The notes beneath the pieces were generated by a model. That model was given only the letters and a program-made list of their open reading frames with translations, ran no database searches and had not been told where the DNA came from. This document shows, piece by piece, positions 36,367-44,867 of a stretch of DNA of 64,000 nucleotides (position 1 is its first letter; every line of letters starts with the position of its first letter). The stretch covers positions 494,502 through 558,501 of the forward strand of contig NZ_MQWB01000001.1 in NCBI RefSeq assembly GCF_002257665.1, written 5' to 3'. The stretch is from Rubricoccus marinus. Its GTDB lineage: Bacteria; Bacteroidota; Rhodothermia; Rhodothermales; Rubricoccaceae. The translations under genes were made by a program, and so were the position numbers.

Positions 36367-36702
36367 GGCGCGGGTGGTGGCCTCTGGCGAAGGATACACG
36401 GGGAGTATCGGCCGCGTCGCCAGAGGCCTGAACTCGGACCACTCGGCCGGCCGTGGGAGAGGGGCGCTGAGCGATTCGGCGCCAGCGGCCGGTACACTCC
36501 AAGGTGGCGCGCTTCACGCGCACAGGAGGCTGCCCGATGGGTGATGCTCCACGTGTGGTTCCGAACGCGAGCTTCGTCTTAGGCGGTCCCAGCAAAACGT
36601 AGGTGCATCTATCTTCGCCTCGGGCTCCGTTTCGCCCCCTTCGCTTAATGAGCGCCTCGGTTCGCTCGGCACGAGCGTCACCGCTCCCTTATCCCCTTAG
36701 AC
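36367..36702. other. Divergent intergenic region at left edge of motif desert
   Basis: About 336 bp. Two motif copies at its left end (36381 and 36419) are the last before 39.28 kb. The right half is visibly less GC-rich. It should hold promoters for both flanking genes; none is certain. Confidence 0.5.
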
Positions 36703-37728
36703 ATGACGCGTATCCTGGTAACCGGTGCGGCAGGCTTCATCGGCTTCCACACCGCGAAGCGCTTCCTGGCTGAGGGTGTTGATGTGGTGGGGGTGGACAA
36801 CCTGAACGATTACTACGACCCCCAACTAAAAGCCGACCGCCTCACGCTCCTGGCGGCCGAGCAGGGGTTCGATTTCCACGAGTTGGACCTCGCAGATGGC
36901 TCTGCGGTCGCGGCCCTTTTCGACTCCAACCCGTTCGACGCCGTAATCAACTTGGCCGCTCAAGTTGGCGTGCGTTACTCCGTAGAAGCCCCGGACGTTT
37001 ACGTCCAGAGCAACCTCGTGGGGTTTGCAAATATCCTTGAGGGGTGTCGGCATGGAAAAGTAGGGCACCTAGTGTACGCGTCATCGTCGTCCGTCTACGG
37101 CGCGAACACGGCGATGCCCTACTCGACGAAGCATTCAGTGGACCACCCGATGTCGTTCTACGCTGCGACAAAGAAGGCGAACGAGGTCATGGCACACTCC
37201 TACAGCCACCTGTACGGCCTTCCGTCTACGGGCTTGCGCTTCTTCACCGTCTACGGACCGTGGGGGCGGCCAGACATGGCGCTGTTCCTGTTCACGGAGG
37301 CCGTCCTCAACGGGGACCCGATCAACGTGTACAACGAGGGCCGGATGCAGAGAGACTTCACGTACGTGGGCGACGTGGTCGAAGGGATTTACCGGGTTGC
37401 GAGGAGGCCTCCAACAACCGACGCCGACTGGTCCAGCGATGCGCCAGACCCAGGCATGAGTGGCGTCGCACCGTTCAGGGTGTATAACATCGGGAACAGC
37501 GAGCCGGTAGAGCTTCTCCGCTTTATCCGAGCTATTGAGGAAGCGACCGGATGCGAAGCCAAGATGAACATGCTTCCAATCCAACCTGGAGATGTTCCTG
37601 CGACCTACGCTGATGTCAACCAGCTAATGTCGGATACGGGGTACCAGCCGAGCACGTCCGTCGAAGAGGGGGTTGCGCGTTTTGTGCACTGGTACCGCGA
37701 GTATTACAAGGTCAGAACACTCGCGTAG
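36703..37728 (+). CDS. NAD-dependent epimerase, probably UDP-glucuronate 4-epimerase
   Basis: A 341-aa short-chain dehydrogenase/reductase of the extended class. NAD-binding GAAGFIGFH, DNLNDYYDPQLKADRL (a hallmark of UDP-GlcA 4-epimerases), active site S-x-Y-x-x-x-K region (SSSSVYG...FYAATKKANE), and RFFTVYGPWGRPDMALFLF. It would convert UDP-glucuronate to UDP-galacturonate for surface polysaccharide. It has no iterated-motif copies and uses more A/T-ending codons than its neighbours, as does the next gene, suggesting recent acquisition. Confidence 0.92.
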   Translation: MTRILVTGAAGFIGFHTAKRFLAEGVDVVGVDNLNDYYDPQLKADRLTLLAAEQGFDFHELDLADGSAVAALFDSNPFDAVINLAAQVGVRYSVEAPDVYVQSNLVGFANILEGCRHGKVGHLVYASSSSVYGANTAMPYSTKHSVDHPMSFYAATKKANEVMAHSYSHLYGLPSTGLRFFTVYGPWGRPDMALFLFTEAVLNGDPINVYNEGRMQRDFTYVGDVVEGIYRVARRPPTTDADWSSDAPDPGMSGVAPFRVYNIGNSEPVELLRFIRAIEEATGCEAKMNMLPIQPGDVPATYADVNQLMSDTGYQPSTSVEEGVARFVHWYREYYKVRTLA

Positions 37729-37746
37729 AGACCGGCTGGTGCTCTA

Positions 37747-38973
37747 ATGCGTAGTCTGATTCTTTTCTCGTTTCAACGCCCAATACAGTTGTCTCTGTCA
37801 CATCCCCTTAACGTACTGTTCCTGATCAACGGACTGGGTCAGTCCGGTGGGGCAGAAATGTCTTTGCTAGAGTTGCTTCCCGGTTACGTCGAACGGGGCG
37901 TCCGGCCAACGATCGCCGTCCTCAAAAGTCGACCAGAAGGGGAGCGCGAAGCTGAGCGCCGAGGAGCCGAGGTTGTCCGGTTGCATGGAGAGGGATGGCG
38001 CGCGTGGGCGGGGGCGTTTCGCCGCTTGGTCGGGGAGCGCCAACCAGATCTCATCTACACGTCGTTGTTTGAGGCAGACCTCATTGGGCGGTTCGGTAGG
38101 ATCGGGCGGCCGATTCCTGTTCTCGGCTCCTTCGTCAACACCTATGATGACCCGACTGGGCTGGAGCAACGGGCGGAGCCCTCTGCAAAGCGGCGTCTTG
38201 CTGAGAGGGTTGATAGATACTCCGGTCGCATTTGGACGGACCACTACCACGCGGTTGCGGAAGCGGTCCGAGACTCCTACGTGCGGGGATACGGGGTTCG
38301 CCCAGACAAGATCACGGTCGTACATCGGGGCCGAGCACGGGGACGCCTGGGAGAACCTTCGCGTGAACGCCGCGCAGCAACCCGTTACCAATTGGGCGTT
38401 CCAGAGGGGGCTCCGGTGCTTGTTAACGTGGGACGTCACGAGACGCAGAAGGACCAGAAAACCTTCGTGGAAGCCGTAGCGCTCGTGCGCAAGACCCTTC
38501 CTAATGTCAGGGCCTTCGTGCTTGGAAGGGAAGGAACGACCACGCCTTTACTTCTCGGCAAGATTAAAGCTCTCGGCGTGGAGGAGAATGTCTCCCTGCT
38601 CGGCTACCGAGCCGATGTACCAGACATCGTGAGCGCATCAGACGTCTTCGTTTTTCCGTCGCTGCGTGAGGGCGCTGCAGGTTCGGTTTTGGAAGCGATG
38701 GCGCTCGGTCGTCCCATCGTAGCCTCCGACATCCCGGCCCTTCGCGATATCCTTGGAGGGGGGGCAGGCGCGCTTGTTCCTCCTTGCGATGCCTCCGCGT
38801 TTGCTCGCGCGATCGTTGACCTCCTTTCTAATACTGAGCGCGCGTCTCTTCTAAGCCGAACCGCCCTTCGCTGCTTCGAAGACACACACTCGCTGGACCA
38901 CGTGGCAGACCGGATGGTTGCCCTGTTCCGATCCGTCGCATCTGGACAAGGAGGGTTGGTCCCCTCATCGTAG
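37747..38973 (+). CDS. Family 4 glycosyltransferase
   Basis: A 408-aa GT-B glycosyltransferase. The N-terminal domain begins LNVLFLINGLGQSGGAEMSL; the C-terminal nucleotide-sugar domain has VNVGRHETQKDQKTFVEA, LLGYRADVPDIVSASDVFVFPSLREGAAGSVLEAMALGRPIVASD, including the E-x7-E-like pair. It follows the epimerase by 18 bp in the same direction, so the two probably act together in capsule, lipopolysaccharide or exopolysaccharide synthesis. The first 20 residues may be untranslated leader; a later start near LNVLFL is possible. Motif-free and of lower GC. Confidence 0.9.
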   Translation: MRSLILFSFQRPIQLSLSHPLNVLFLINGLGQSGGAEMSLLELLPGYVERGVRPTIAVLKSRPEGEREAERRGAEVVRLHGEGWRAWAGAFRRLVGERQPDLIYTSLFEADLIGRFGRIGRPIPVLGSFVNTYDDPTGLEQRAEPSAKRRLAERVDRYSGRIWTDHYHAVAEAVRDSYVRGYGVRPDKITVVHRGRARGRLGEPSRERRAATRYQLGVPEGAPVLVNVGRHETQKDQKTFVEAVALVRKTLPNVRAFVLGREGTTTPLLLGKIKALGVEENVSLLGYRADVPDIVSASDVFVFPSLREGAAGSVLEAMALGRPIVASDIPALRDILGGGAGALVPPCDASAFARAIVDLLSNTERASLLSRTALRCFEDTHSLDHVADRMVALFRSVASGQGGLVPSS

Positions 38974-39014
38974 CCGCCGCCATCAACGGTAAGGCAGAGC
39001 TTCCTGAGGCGTAT

Positions 39015-39044
39015 ACAAAACGGCCCGCGCAGATGCGCGGGCCG
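39015..39044 (-). terminator. Rho-independent terminator of tRNA-Val
   Basis: On the minus strand: near-perfect 11-bp stem CGGCCCGCGCA / TGCGCGGGCCG followed by TTTTGT, just past the tRNA 3' end. Confidence 0.88.
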
Positions 39045-39051
39045 GTCGGGG

Positions 39052-39125
39052 TGGGCTCTACTGGATTCGAACCAGTGACCTCGTCGATGTCAACGACGCG
39101 CTCTAACCAACTGAGCTAAGAGCCC
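39052..39125 (-). tRNA. tRNA-Val (GAC)
   Basis: A 74-nt cloverleaf: acceptor GGGCTCT/AGAGCCC, D arm GCTC-AGTTGGTTA-GAGC, anticodon stem CGTCG/CGACG with loop TTGACAT (anticodon GAC), T arm ACTGG-TTCGAAT-CCAGT, discriminator A. CCA is not encoded. The 3' end faces the motif-free sugar-gene island. Confidence 0.96.
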
Positions 39126-39446
39126 GCTGAACGGTCGCCCGTTCGAGGGGACGCGAAGATAGGCCGTCGGAGAAACCGTCGGCAACCCACGGAGCGAGAG
39201 AGCGTGTGAATCGGCCGTGCGGAAGGTGACGCCCAGAGCCCGGGCGCGCTTCACATTTACCGAAACCCCGGGTGGGATGCCCGGCTGGGCCTCTGGCGCG
39301 AGTGAGCCTCTGGCGCTGCCAGAGGCCGTTTGTCTGGACTCCGGGCGTGAGGGCGTGACAATACCGATAGGTGTAGAGGCGCCCCCCCCGAGGAAACGGG
39401 GGCCGTGGCACGCGCTTTGGAAGGCGACGGGCGTTCTCCGCCTCCA
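39126..39446. other. Intergenic region with a motif cluster
   Basis: About 320 bp between tRNA-Val and the next gene. Three motif copies cluster at 39289-39326, including a head-to-head pair; motifs resume here after the desert. No gene seen. Confidence 0.5.
39306..39326. repeat. Iterated-motif pair, head-to-head
   Basis: GCCTCTGGC and GCCAGAGGC separated by 3 nt. Confidence 0.85.
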
Positions 39447-39848
39447 ATGTTCCGACTCGACCCCCACCTCCCGCACGCGCCCGCAGCCCCCGCCGCGTTC
39501 CTCGACGCCGCGCTCCAGCAAGCCGCGCGTGACGCAGACGCCGTGCCGGGGGCGTACGCTCGCGCACCGTGGGGCTTCCGACCCGCCACGCCAGCGGCTA
39601 AGCGGATCTTGGACGACTTCGAGGGGCGCAGCCGGTCGTGGATCGTGGTGACCTGCCGGCGGAGCGACGCCCAAGAGCATACGCGCGAGCGGTGCCTGAC
39701 GGCGATTCAGCGCTACCTGCTCTCGTTAGCCGTCGAGGGCGTGGACGCGACGTGGATCGGCTCTGGCCTGCCAGAAGGGCTCGAAGACGTTTCCGAGATG
39801 CTGCCTCGCGAGGAAATCCTGGGCGTGGTGCGTCTGGACAGCGCCTGA
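39447..39848 (+). CDS. Small nitroreductase-like protein (tentative)
   Basis: A 133-aa soluble protein. The second half (SWIVVTCRRSDAQEHTRERCLTAIQRYLLSLAVEGVDATWIGSGLP...MLPREEILGVVRL) resembles the core and C-terminal part of nitroreductase-fold flavoproteins, but the protein is short and lacks the N-terminal FMN-binding Arg region, so it may be a reduced relative. The start at 39447 (MFRLDPHLPHAP) is chosen over an upstream ATG in low-complexity sequence. A motif pair follows its stop. Function unknown. Confidence 0.65.
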   Translation: MFRLDPHLPHAPAAPAAFLDAALQQAARDADAVPGAYARAPWGFRPATPAAKRILDDFEGRSRSWIVVTCRRSDAQEHTRERCLTAIQRYLLSLAVEGVDATWIGSGLPEGLEDVSEMLPREEILGVVRLDSA

Positions 39849-39871
39849 GCCTCTGGCGCGCCGCCAGAGGC
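39849..39871. repeat. Iterated-motif pair after the nitroreductase-like gene
   Basis: GCCTCTGGC and GCCAGAGGC with a 5-nt spacer, starting right after the TGA stop. Confidence 0.85.
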
Positions 39872-39927
39872 CGGACCGGTGCTCGCGCAGGTGCGTTTGA
39901 GAGCGCCACACCCGACGCACCCTGGCG

Positions 39928-40599
39928 ATGACTCTCGACCTCCACCACGCGCACCCCTGGGACGTCACGCCGAAAGAAGCCGTCCAGATCCAGCGAGACC
40001 TCGCGCCGCTCGTGCGCGAAGAGCCTCTTGCGTTCGACGCTGTCCGAACCGTCGCGGGGCTGGACGTGAGCGTGCGTGACGACCGCGTGCGAGCGGCCAT
40101 CGTCGTGCTGGACGTGCGCGAGATGGCCGTCGTGGACCAGGCGATTTGGGAAGGTCCGACGCCGTTTCCATACGTGCCAGGGTTGCTCTCCTTCCGTGAG
40201 GTCCCAGCCATTCTGCCCGCGCTGGAGCAACTGGGGGCGTTGCCGGACGTGCTCATGCTCGATGCCCAGGGCTACGCGCACCCCCGGCGTTTCGGGCTCG
40301 CGTGCCACCTCGGGGTGCTTCTGGAACGACCTGCGTTTGGCGTCGCGAAAAGCATCCTCGTAGGGAAGCACGGACCTCTGGCGGAGAAAAAGGGGAGCGG
40401 CACCGAACTGATCCACAATGATGAAACGGTGGGCATGGCCGTCCGCACGCGCGAAAACGTCAAGCCGGTCTACGTCTCCGTCGGCCATCGCGTCACGCTG
40501 CGGGACGCGTGCCTCCTCACGGTCCGCCTCGCGACGAAGTACAAGCTCCCGATGCCGACGCACCTCGCGCACCGGCTCAGCTACCGCGGGGAGTTGTAG
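39928..40599 (+). CDS. nfi: Endonuclease V (deoxyinosine 3'-endonuclease)
   Basis: A 223-aa endonuclease V that nicks DNA 3' to deoxyinosine. Family landmarks: VAGLDVSV (metal Asp), GLLSFREVPAILPALEQL (wedge region), LMLDAQGYAHPRRFGLACHLGVLLERPAFGVAKSILVG. DAQGY replaces the common D-G-Q-G. Length matches the family. It is a monocistron following the nitroreductase-like gene by 79 bp. Confidence 0.95.
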   Translation: MTLDLHHAHPWDVTPKEAVQIQRDLAPLVREEPLAFDAVRTVAGLDVSVRDDRVRAAIVVLDVREMAVVDQAIWEGPTPFPYVPGLLSFREVPAILPALEQLGALPDVLMLDAQGYAHPRRFGLACHLGVLLERPAFGVAKSILVGKHGPLAEKKGSGTELIHNDETVGMAVRTRENVKPVYVSVGHRVTLRDACLLTVRLATKYKLPMPTHLAHRLSYRGEL

Positions 40600-40707
40600 C
40601 CTCTGGCGCCGCGCCGGAGGCTGGGGTGTTGCGCCGCTGTCAAGAATCGCGCGGCGGCGGGACGCCGTCCGGGTTCGCGCGTTAAACGGGTCAACCGAAT
40701 CCTAAGC

Positions 40708-42246
40708 ATGGAAGCCACTATCAGCTCTGGGACCACCCAGAACCCCGGCGTGCCCGACGCCTTCGCGCACCCGCGCGGCCTGTTCTGCAACCGCACCCTC
40801 AACCTCCGCAGCATCGAGGCCATCGGCTACGACATGGACTACACGCTGGTCCACTACCACGTCGAGCTGTGGGAAGAGCGCGCGTACGCCTACGTCCGCC
40901 AGGGGCTCGCCGCCAGAGGCTGGCCGGTGGAAGATCTCGTGTTCGACCCGTCGCTGGTTATCCAGGGGCTCGTGGTGGACACCGAGACCGGCAACGTCGT
41001 CAAGGCCAACCGCTTCGGCTACATCAAGCGCGCCTTCCACGGCACGCGCGCGCTGAGCTACTCCGAGCTCCGGGATACGTACCGCCGCTCGCTCGTGGAC
41101 CTGCACGACCGGCGCTGGCGGTTCATGAATACACTGTTCTCGATCTCCGAGGCGGGGATCTACCTCCAACTCGTGGACCTGCTGGACGCCGGCAAGCTCC
41201 CCGAACGGCTGGGCTACGACGACCTGTACCGGACGGTCCGCGAGACGCTGGACGCGGCGCACATCGAAGGCCTGCTCAAGGCCGAGATCCTCGCCAACCC
41301 CGAGCGCTTCGTCGAAGCCGATCCCGAGGTGCCTCTGGCGCTGCTGGACCAGAAGATGGCGGGCAAGAAGGTGCTGCTCATCACCAACTCCGACTGGGAC
41401 TACGCCGCGCCCATCATGGAGCACGCGTTCGATCCCTACCTGCCGGGCGAGATGACGTGGCGCGACCTGTTCTCCCTCGCGATTGTGGGCGCGCGCAAGC
41501 CCGCGTTTTTCAACGAGTCGGCGCCCGCGTTTGAGGTTGTGGGCGATGCCGGCGAACTGCGGCGCGTGAGGGGACCGCTCGAAGAAGGGCGGGCCTACGT
41601 CGGCGGGCACGCGGCGCTCGTGGAAGCGAGCCTCGGCGTGCGTGGCGACCAGATCCTCTACGTAGGCGACCACGTGTTCTCGGACGTCCGCGTGAGCAAG
41701 CAACTCAACCGCTGGCGGACCGCGCTCGTGCTCCGCGCTGTTGAGGACGAGATCGAAGCAATGGACGGGTTCGCCCCGCAGCAGGAGCGCCTGACGCGAC
41801 TGATGGAGCGCAAAGAGCGCCTGGAGGCCTACGCCTCGGCGCTCCGTCTGGAGCGGCAGCGCAACGCCGAGGGCTACGGCCCTCGGACCGACCGCGACCC
41901 GGACGAACTCCAGGCTCGGTTCGAAGAGGTGCGAGAAACGCTCGTCCAACTCGACGCCGAGATCTCGCCTCTGGCGAAAGCCTCGGGCCGGCTGGTCAAC
42001 GAGAATTGGGGGCCGCTACTGAGAGCGGGGAACGACAAAAGCCTGCTCGCGAGCCAGATGGAATCCAGCGCGGACATCTACACCGCGCGCGTCTCCAACT
42101 TCCTCCACTACACGCCGTTCGTGTACCTCCGCAGCCGTCGCGGCTCGCTCCCGCACGACGACGCGACGCCTCAGGACGGGGGACTGGAAGCCGCCGCTGA
42201 GGATCTCGGCATCGAGGACTTCGGCGACGGAAGCGCGGCGGAGTAG
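40708..42246 (+). CDS. HAD-IG family 5'-nucleotidase
   Basis: A 512-aa member of the HAD subfamily IG (cytosolic purine 5'-nucleotidase type). Motif I YDMDYTLVHY (nucleophile and acid Asp), motif II LLITNSDWDY, Lys region GARKPAFF, and motif IV YVGDHVFSDV. A 170-residue helical extension (residues 345-510) contains a charged coiled coil (RLTRLMERKERLEAYASALRLERQRN). The family removes phosphate from IMP/GMP in animals; the bacterial substrate is not established. Confidence 0.9.
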   Translation: MEATISSGTTQNPGVPDAFAHPRGLFCNRTLNLRSIEAIGYDMDYTLVHYHVELWEERAYAYVRQGLAARGWPVEDLVFDPSLVIQGLVVDTETGNVVKANRFGYIKRAFHGTRALSYSELRDTYRRSLVDLHDRRWRFMNTLFSISEAGIYLQLVDLLDAGKLPERLGYDDLYRTVRETLDAAHIEGLLKAEILANPERFVEADPEVPLALLDQKMAGKKVLLITNSDWDYAAPIMEHAFDPYLPGEMTWRDLFSLAIVGARKPAFFNESAPAFEVVGDAGELRRVRGPLEEGRAYVGGHAALVEASLGVRGDQILYVGDHVFSDVRVSKQLNRWRTALVLRAVEDEIEAMDGFAPQQERLTRLMERKERLEAYASALRLERQRNAEGYGPRTDRDPDELQARFEEVRETLVQLDAEISPLAKASGRLVNENWGPLLRAGNDKSLLASQMESSADIYTARVSNFLHYTPFVYLRSRRGSLPHDDATPQDGGLEAAAEDLGIEDFGDGSAAE

Positions 42247-42252
42247 CAGCGG

Positions 42253-42270
42253 GCCTCTGGCGCCAGAGGC
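42253..42270. repeat. Iterated-motif palindrome, head-to-head
   Basis: Perfect GCCTCTGGCGCCAGAGGC between the convergent nucleotidase and kinase genes, with a third copy 10 bp further on. Confidence 0.9.
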
Positions 42271-42290
42271 CTCCGGGCCACCGCCAGAGG

Positions 42291-44867
42291 CTACTGCTGG
42301 GCCAAGGCCTCGTGGCGCGCCGCGAGGCGTGGCCGCCCGGTCTCGGCGTAGAGCTGCGCGTACGTGGTGTTTAGCGTAGGCCAGTCTGGATCGGTCGGAT
42401 CCGTAAGCCGCGTGGCAGCAGCGTCGAGCAGCCGCTCGGCTTCCTGGCGGCGGCCGAGTGGAAGAAGGGTTGCGGCGAGGTGGAGCCGCGCCTTGGCGAT
42501 AAGCTTCGGGCGGTGCACCGCCACGCGCTCGCGCAGAGTTACGGCATCGCGGAGAAGGGCGGCGGACTCTGTGTAGCGCCCCTGGCGCCGCCGGATTTTC
42601 CCCATCGCGACGAGTTGATGCGAGGTCCGGATGTGGCCCTCGGGAAAGGAGCGCTCCAGAATGCGCCGTGCCTCATCGTACCGGGCGTACGCCTCGCCCA
42701 AGTCGCCCGCATACGCCCGCGCGTAGCCGATGTGGTTCAAGCTGAACGCGACCGTGTGGTGCTGCGGCCCCAGGAGGCTGCGCCGGAGTGCGAGCCCTTG
42801 CAGGTAATACGCCTCGGCGCTTTCATGCTGGCCGTCTTTCCATGCGGCGTGCCCGAGGTTCATGATCGCAGTTGCGGCTTCGGGGTGCGCGCGGTCCAGG
42901 GCTTCATCGAAGATCCGGTCGGCCTCTACGAGCATGCGCACGGCCTCGCGCCGGTCGCTGCCGGACGTGGAGAGGGCGACGCCGAGCATCGTGAGCGTTT
43001 GCGCCAGGTCTGGATGAGAGGGGCCCAGGCGGGCACGGCGGATGCGGAGCGCCTCTCGAAGCGGTGCGACCGCCTGGGCACGCTGGAAGCTGTGCACGAG
43101 CGTCATGCCATAGACGTGGAGCGTCGCAGCCAGTTCTGGCGCGTCTGCGGGAAGCGTGCGGCGCTGGATCGCCAGAGCCTCCTGAAGAAGCGAGTCCGCT
43201 CTCGCGTGCCCCTCCGTTACCGCGACGTAGTTGGCGCGCATGCGGAGCGCCTCGGCGAGAATGGCGGGGTCGCGCTGGCCTCTGGCGAGAGCGATGGCCT
43301 CCGACGTGAGGCTGTCCGCCCCGCCGTACTGCTCCGTCCAGAGTTGAAGGTCGGAGAGGAGCAGAAGGGACGCGAGGCGTTCGGCGGGCCGCGTTGCCGC
43401 GTCCGCGCGCCGGAGTGCGAGGGCCTCTTGCGCCAGAGGCAGGGCCTCGTCGTAGAGCGCGAGGCCGGCGTAGGCCCGGGCGGCGGCTTCCAGCAACCCC
43501 GGCGTAGCCGGGTCGGTCGTCATCTCGCGCAGCCGCGCGACGCGAGAATCGAGGAGGTCGCGCGCCGAAACGCGGTCGCCGATCTCGGCGTCGGGGTCGT
43601 ACGTGCGGAAAAGGTCGGTTAGGAACGAGGCCGTGGCGGTCGCCTTGGCTGCCTCGCGACGCGCCGCGTCTCGCTCTCGCGTGACCGACGCCGTGTGGTA
43701 GGCGCCTAGCCCGACGAGAGCGGCCAGGACGACGCCAGAGGCCGCGACGGCCAGCCGCCGACGCCGCACAAAGCGGCTCAGCAGGTACCACGCAGTCGAG
43801 GGGCGCGCTTGGACGGGCTCGTGCCGGAGGTGGCGCCGGAGGTCTGCCGCGAAGGCCTCGGCCGTGGGATAGCGCGCTTCGGGGACATCGTGGAGTGCGC
43901 GGTCGAGGATGGCATCGAGGTCGCCCTTGAGCCGCCGCCGGGCCTCTGGCGCCGCGGCACTCGACAAGGACTCGGAAACGGCGCCAGAGGCGCTGCGCTC
44001 GGGCCTGCGGCCTGCGAGGAGTTCGAACAGCATCACGCCCAGCGCGAACACGTCGGCCGAGGTCGTAATCGCGCCAGAGGCGATCTGCTCGGGCGGGGCG
44101 TAGGCGGTGGTGTGCGGGCCAGCCGTGGCACCGTCGCCAAGCGCTGCGGCGACGCCGAAGTCCAGCACGCGTACTTGCGGCCGCCCTGCTCGGCCCGTCT
44201 CGACGAGGACGTGGGGCGGCTTGAGGTCGCAGTGGACGACGAGGTGGCGGTGGGCGTGTGCGAGGGCGTCCAGCACGCCTAGGAACAAACCAACCCGCCC
44301 GGGCACGTCCAGCCTCTGGCGCTCGGCCCAGACCGTGATCGTTTCGCCTTCCACGAGTTCCATCGCGAGCCACGGGCGCCCGTCGGGTAGCGTCCCGCCG
44401 TCCAAGAGGCCCGCGATCCCGGGGTGGTCCAGATTGGCCAGGAGCCTCCGTTCGGCGTCGAAGCGCTGGCGCAACTCGCCAGAGGCCGGGCCTGTAGCGA
44501 GGCCCGCGCGGATGACTTTGAGCGCGACGGTGCGCTCGAACAATCCGTCGTCGCGGTCGGCGCGGTAGACTGTCCCCATGCTTCCCTCGCCGAGGCGTGC
44601 GCGCACGCGCCAGGGGCCGATGGCCTCGCCCAGCAGCGGATCTCGCCGCATGGACTCCGCGAGCGAGCGGATGGCAGCGCCGCTGTTGATCGGCGAGGTG
44701 TCCAGGAAGTCGCCAGAGGTGTCGTGCGCGCCGAGCAAGCCCTCGACGGCCTCTCGAAGCGACGGGCTGAACGTGCCCAATAGGGCGTCCCGCTCCGCGC
44801 CGGAGAGAGAGAGCACGTCTGCGAGGCGGGCTTTTACCTCGCTCCAGCTTGGACCGCCTTCTGTCAT
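42291..44867 (-). CDS. Membrane Ser/Thr protein kinase with TPR repeats (kinase A)
   Basis: An 858-aa PknB-type kinase. Order: N-terminal helical region (1-80) shared with kinase B, kinase domain (about 85-345: GEGSMGTVYRA, VALKVIRAG, DFGVAAALGD, APPEQIASG), one membrane helix (about 375-395), then tetratricopeptide-like repeats to the end (periplasmic). The catalytic loop reads HCDLKPPHVLV, with Cys replacing the Arg of HRD and Pro replacing Ser, so activation may differ. The ATG overlaps kinase B's stop (ATGA). Probably a stress- or growth-signalling kinase; target unknown. Confidence 0.92.
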   Translation of the reverse strand: MTEGGPSWSEVKARLADVLSLSGAERDALLGTFSPSLREAVEGLLGAHDTSGDFLDTSPINSGAAIRSLAESMRRDPLLGEAIGPWRVRARLGEGSMGTVYRADRDDGLFERTVALKVIRAGLATGPASGELRQRFDAERRLLANLDHPGIAGLLDGGTLPDGRPWLAMELVEGETITVWAERQRLDVPGRVGLFLGVLDALAHAHRHLVVHCDLKPPHVLVETGRAGRPQVRVLDFGVAAALGDGATAGPHTTAYAPPEQIASGAITTSADVFALGVMLFELLAGRRPERSASGAVSESLSSAAAPEARRRLKGDLDAILDRALHDVPEARYPTAEAFAADLRRHLRHEPVQARPSTAWYLLSRFVRRRRLAVAASGVVLAALVGLGAYHTASVTRERDAARREAAKATATASFLTDLFRTYDPDAEIGDRVSARDLLDSRVARLREMTTDPATPGLLEAAARAYAGLALYDEALPLAQEALALRRADAATRPAERLASLLLLSDLQLWTEQYGGADSLTSEAIALARGQRDPAILAEALRMRANYVAVTEGHARADSLLQEALAIQRRTLPADAPELAATLHVYGMTLVHSFQRAQAVAPLREALRIRRARLGPSHPDLAQTLTMLGVALSTSGSDRREAVRMLVEADRIFDEALDRAHPEAATAIMNLGHAAWKDGQHESAEAYYLQGLALRRSLLGPQHHTVAFSLNHIGYARAYAGDLGEAYARYDEARRILERSFPEGHIRTSHQLVAMGKIRRRQGRYTESAALLRDAVTLRERVAVHRPKLIAKARLHLAATLLPLGRRQEAERLLDAAATRLTDPTDPDWPTLNTTYAQLYAETGRPRLAARHEALAQQ

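Noticed and set aside
36367-39125. Integrated element with attL/attR around the sugar-gene island
   Set aside because: I found no integrase and no second copy of the tRNA-Val 3' end on the left side, so only the compositional evidence stands.
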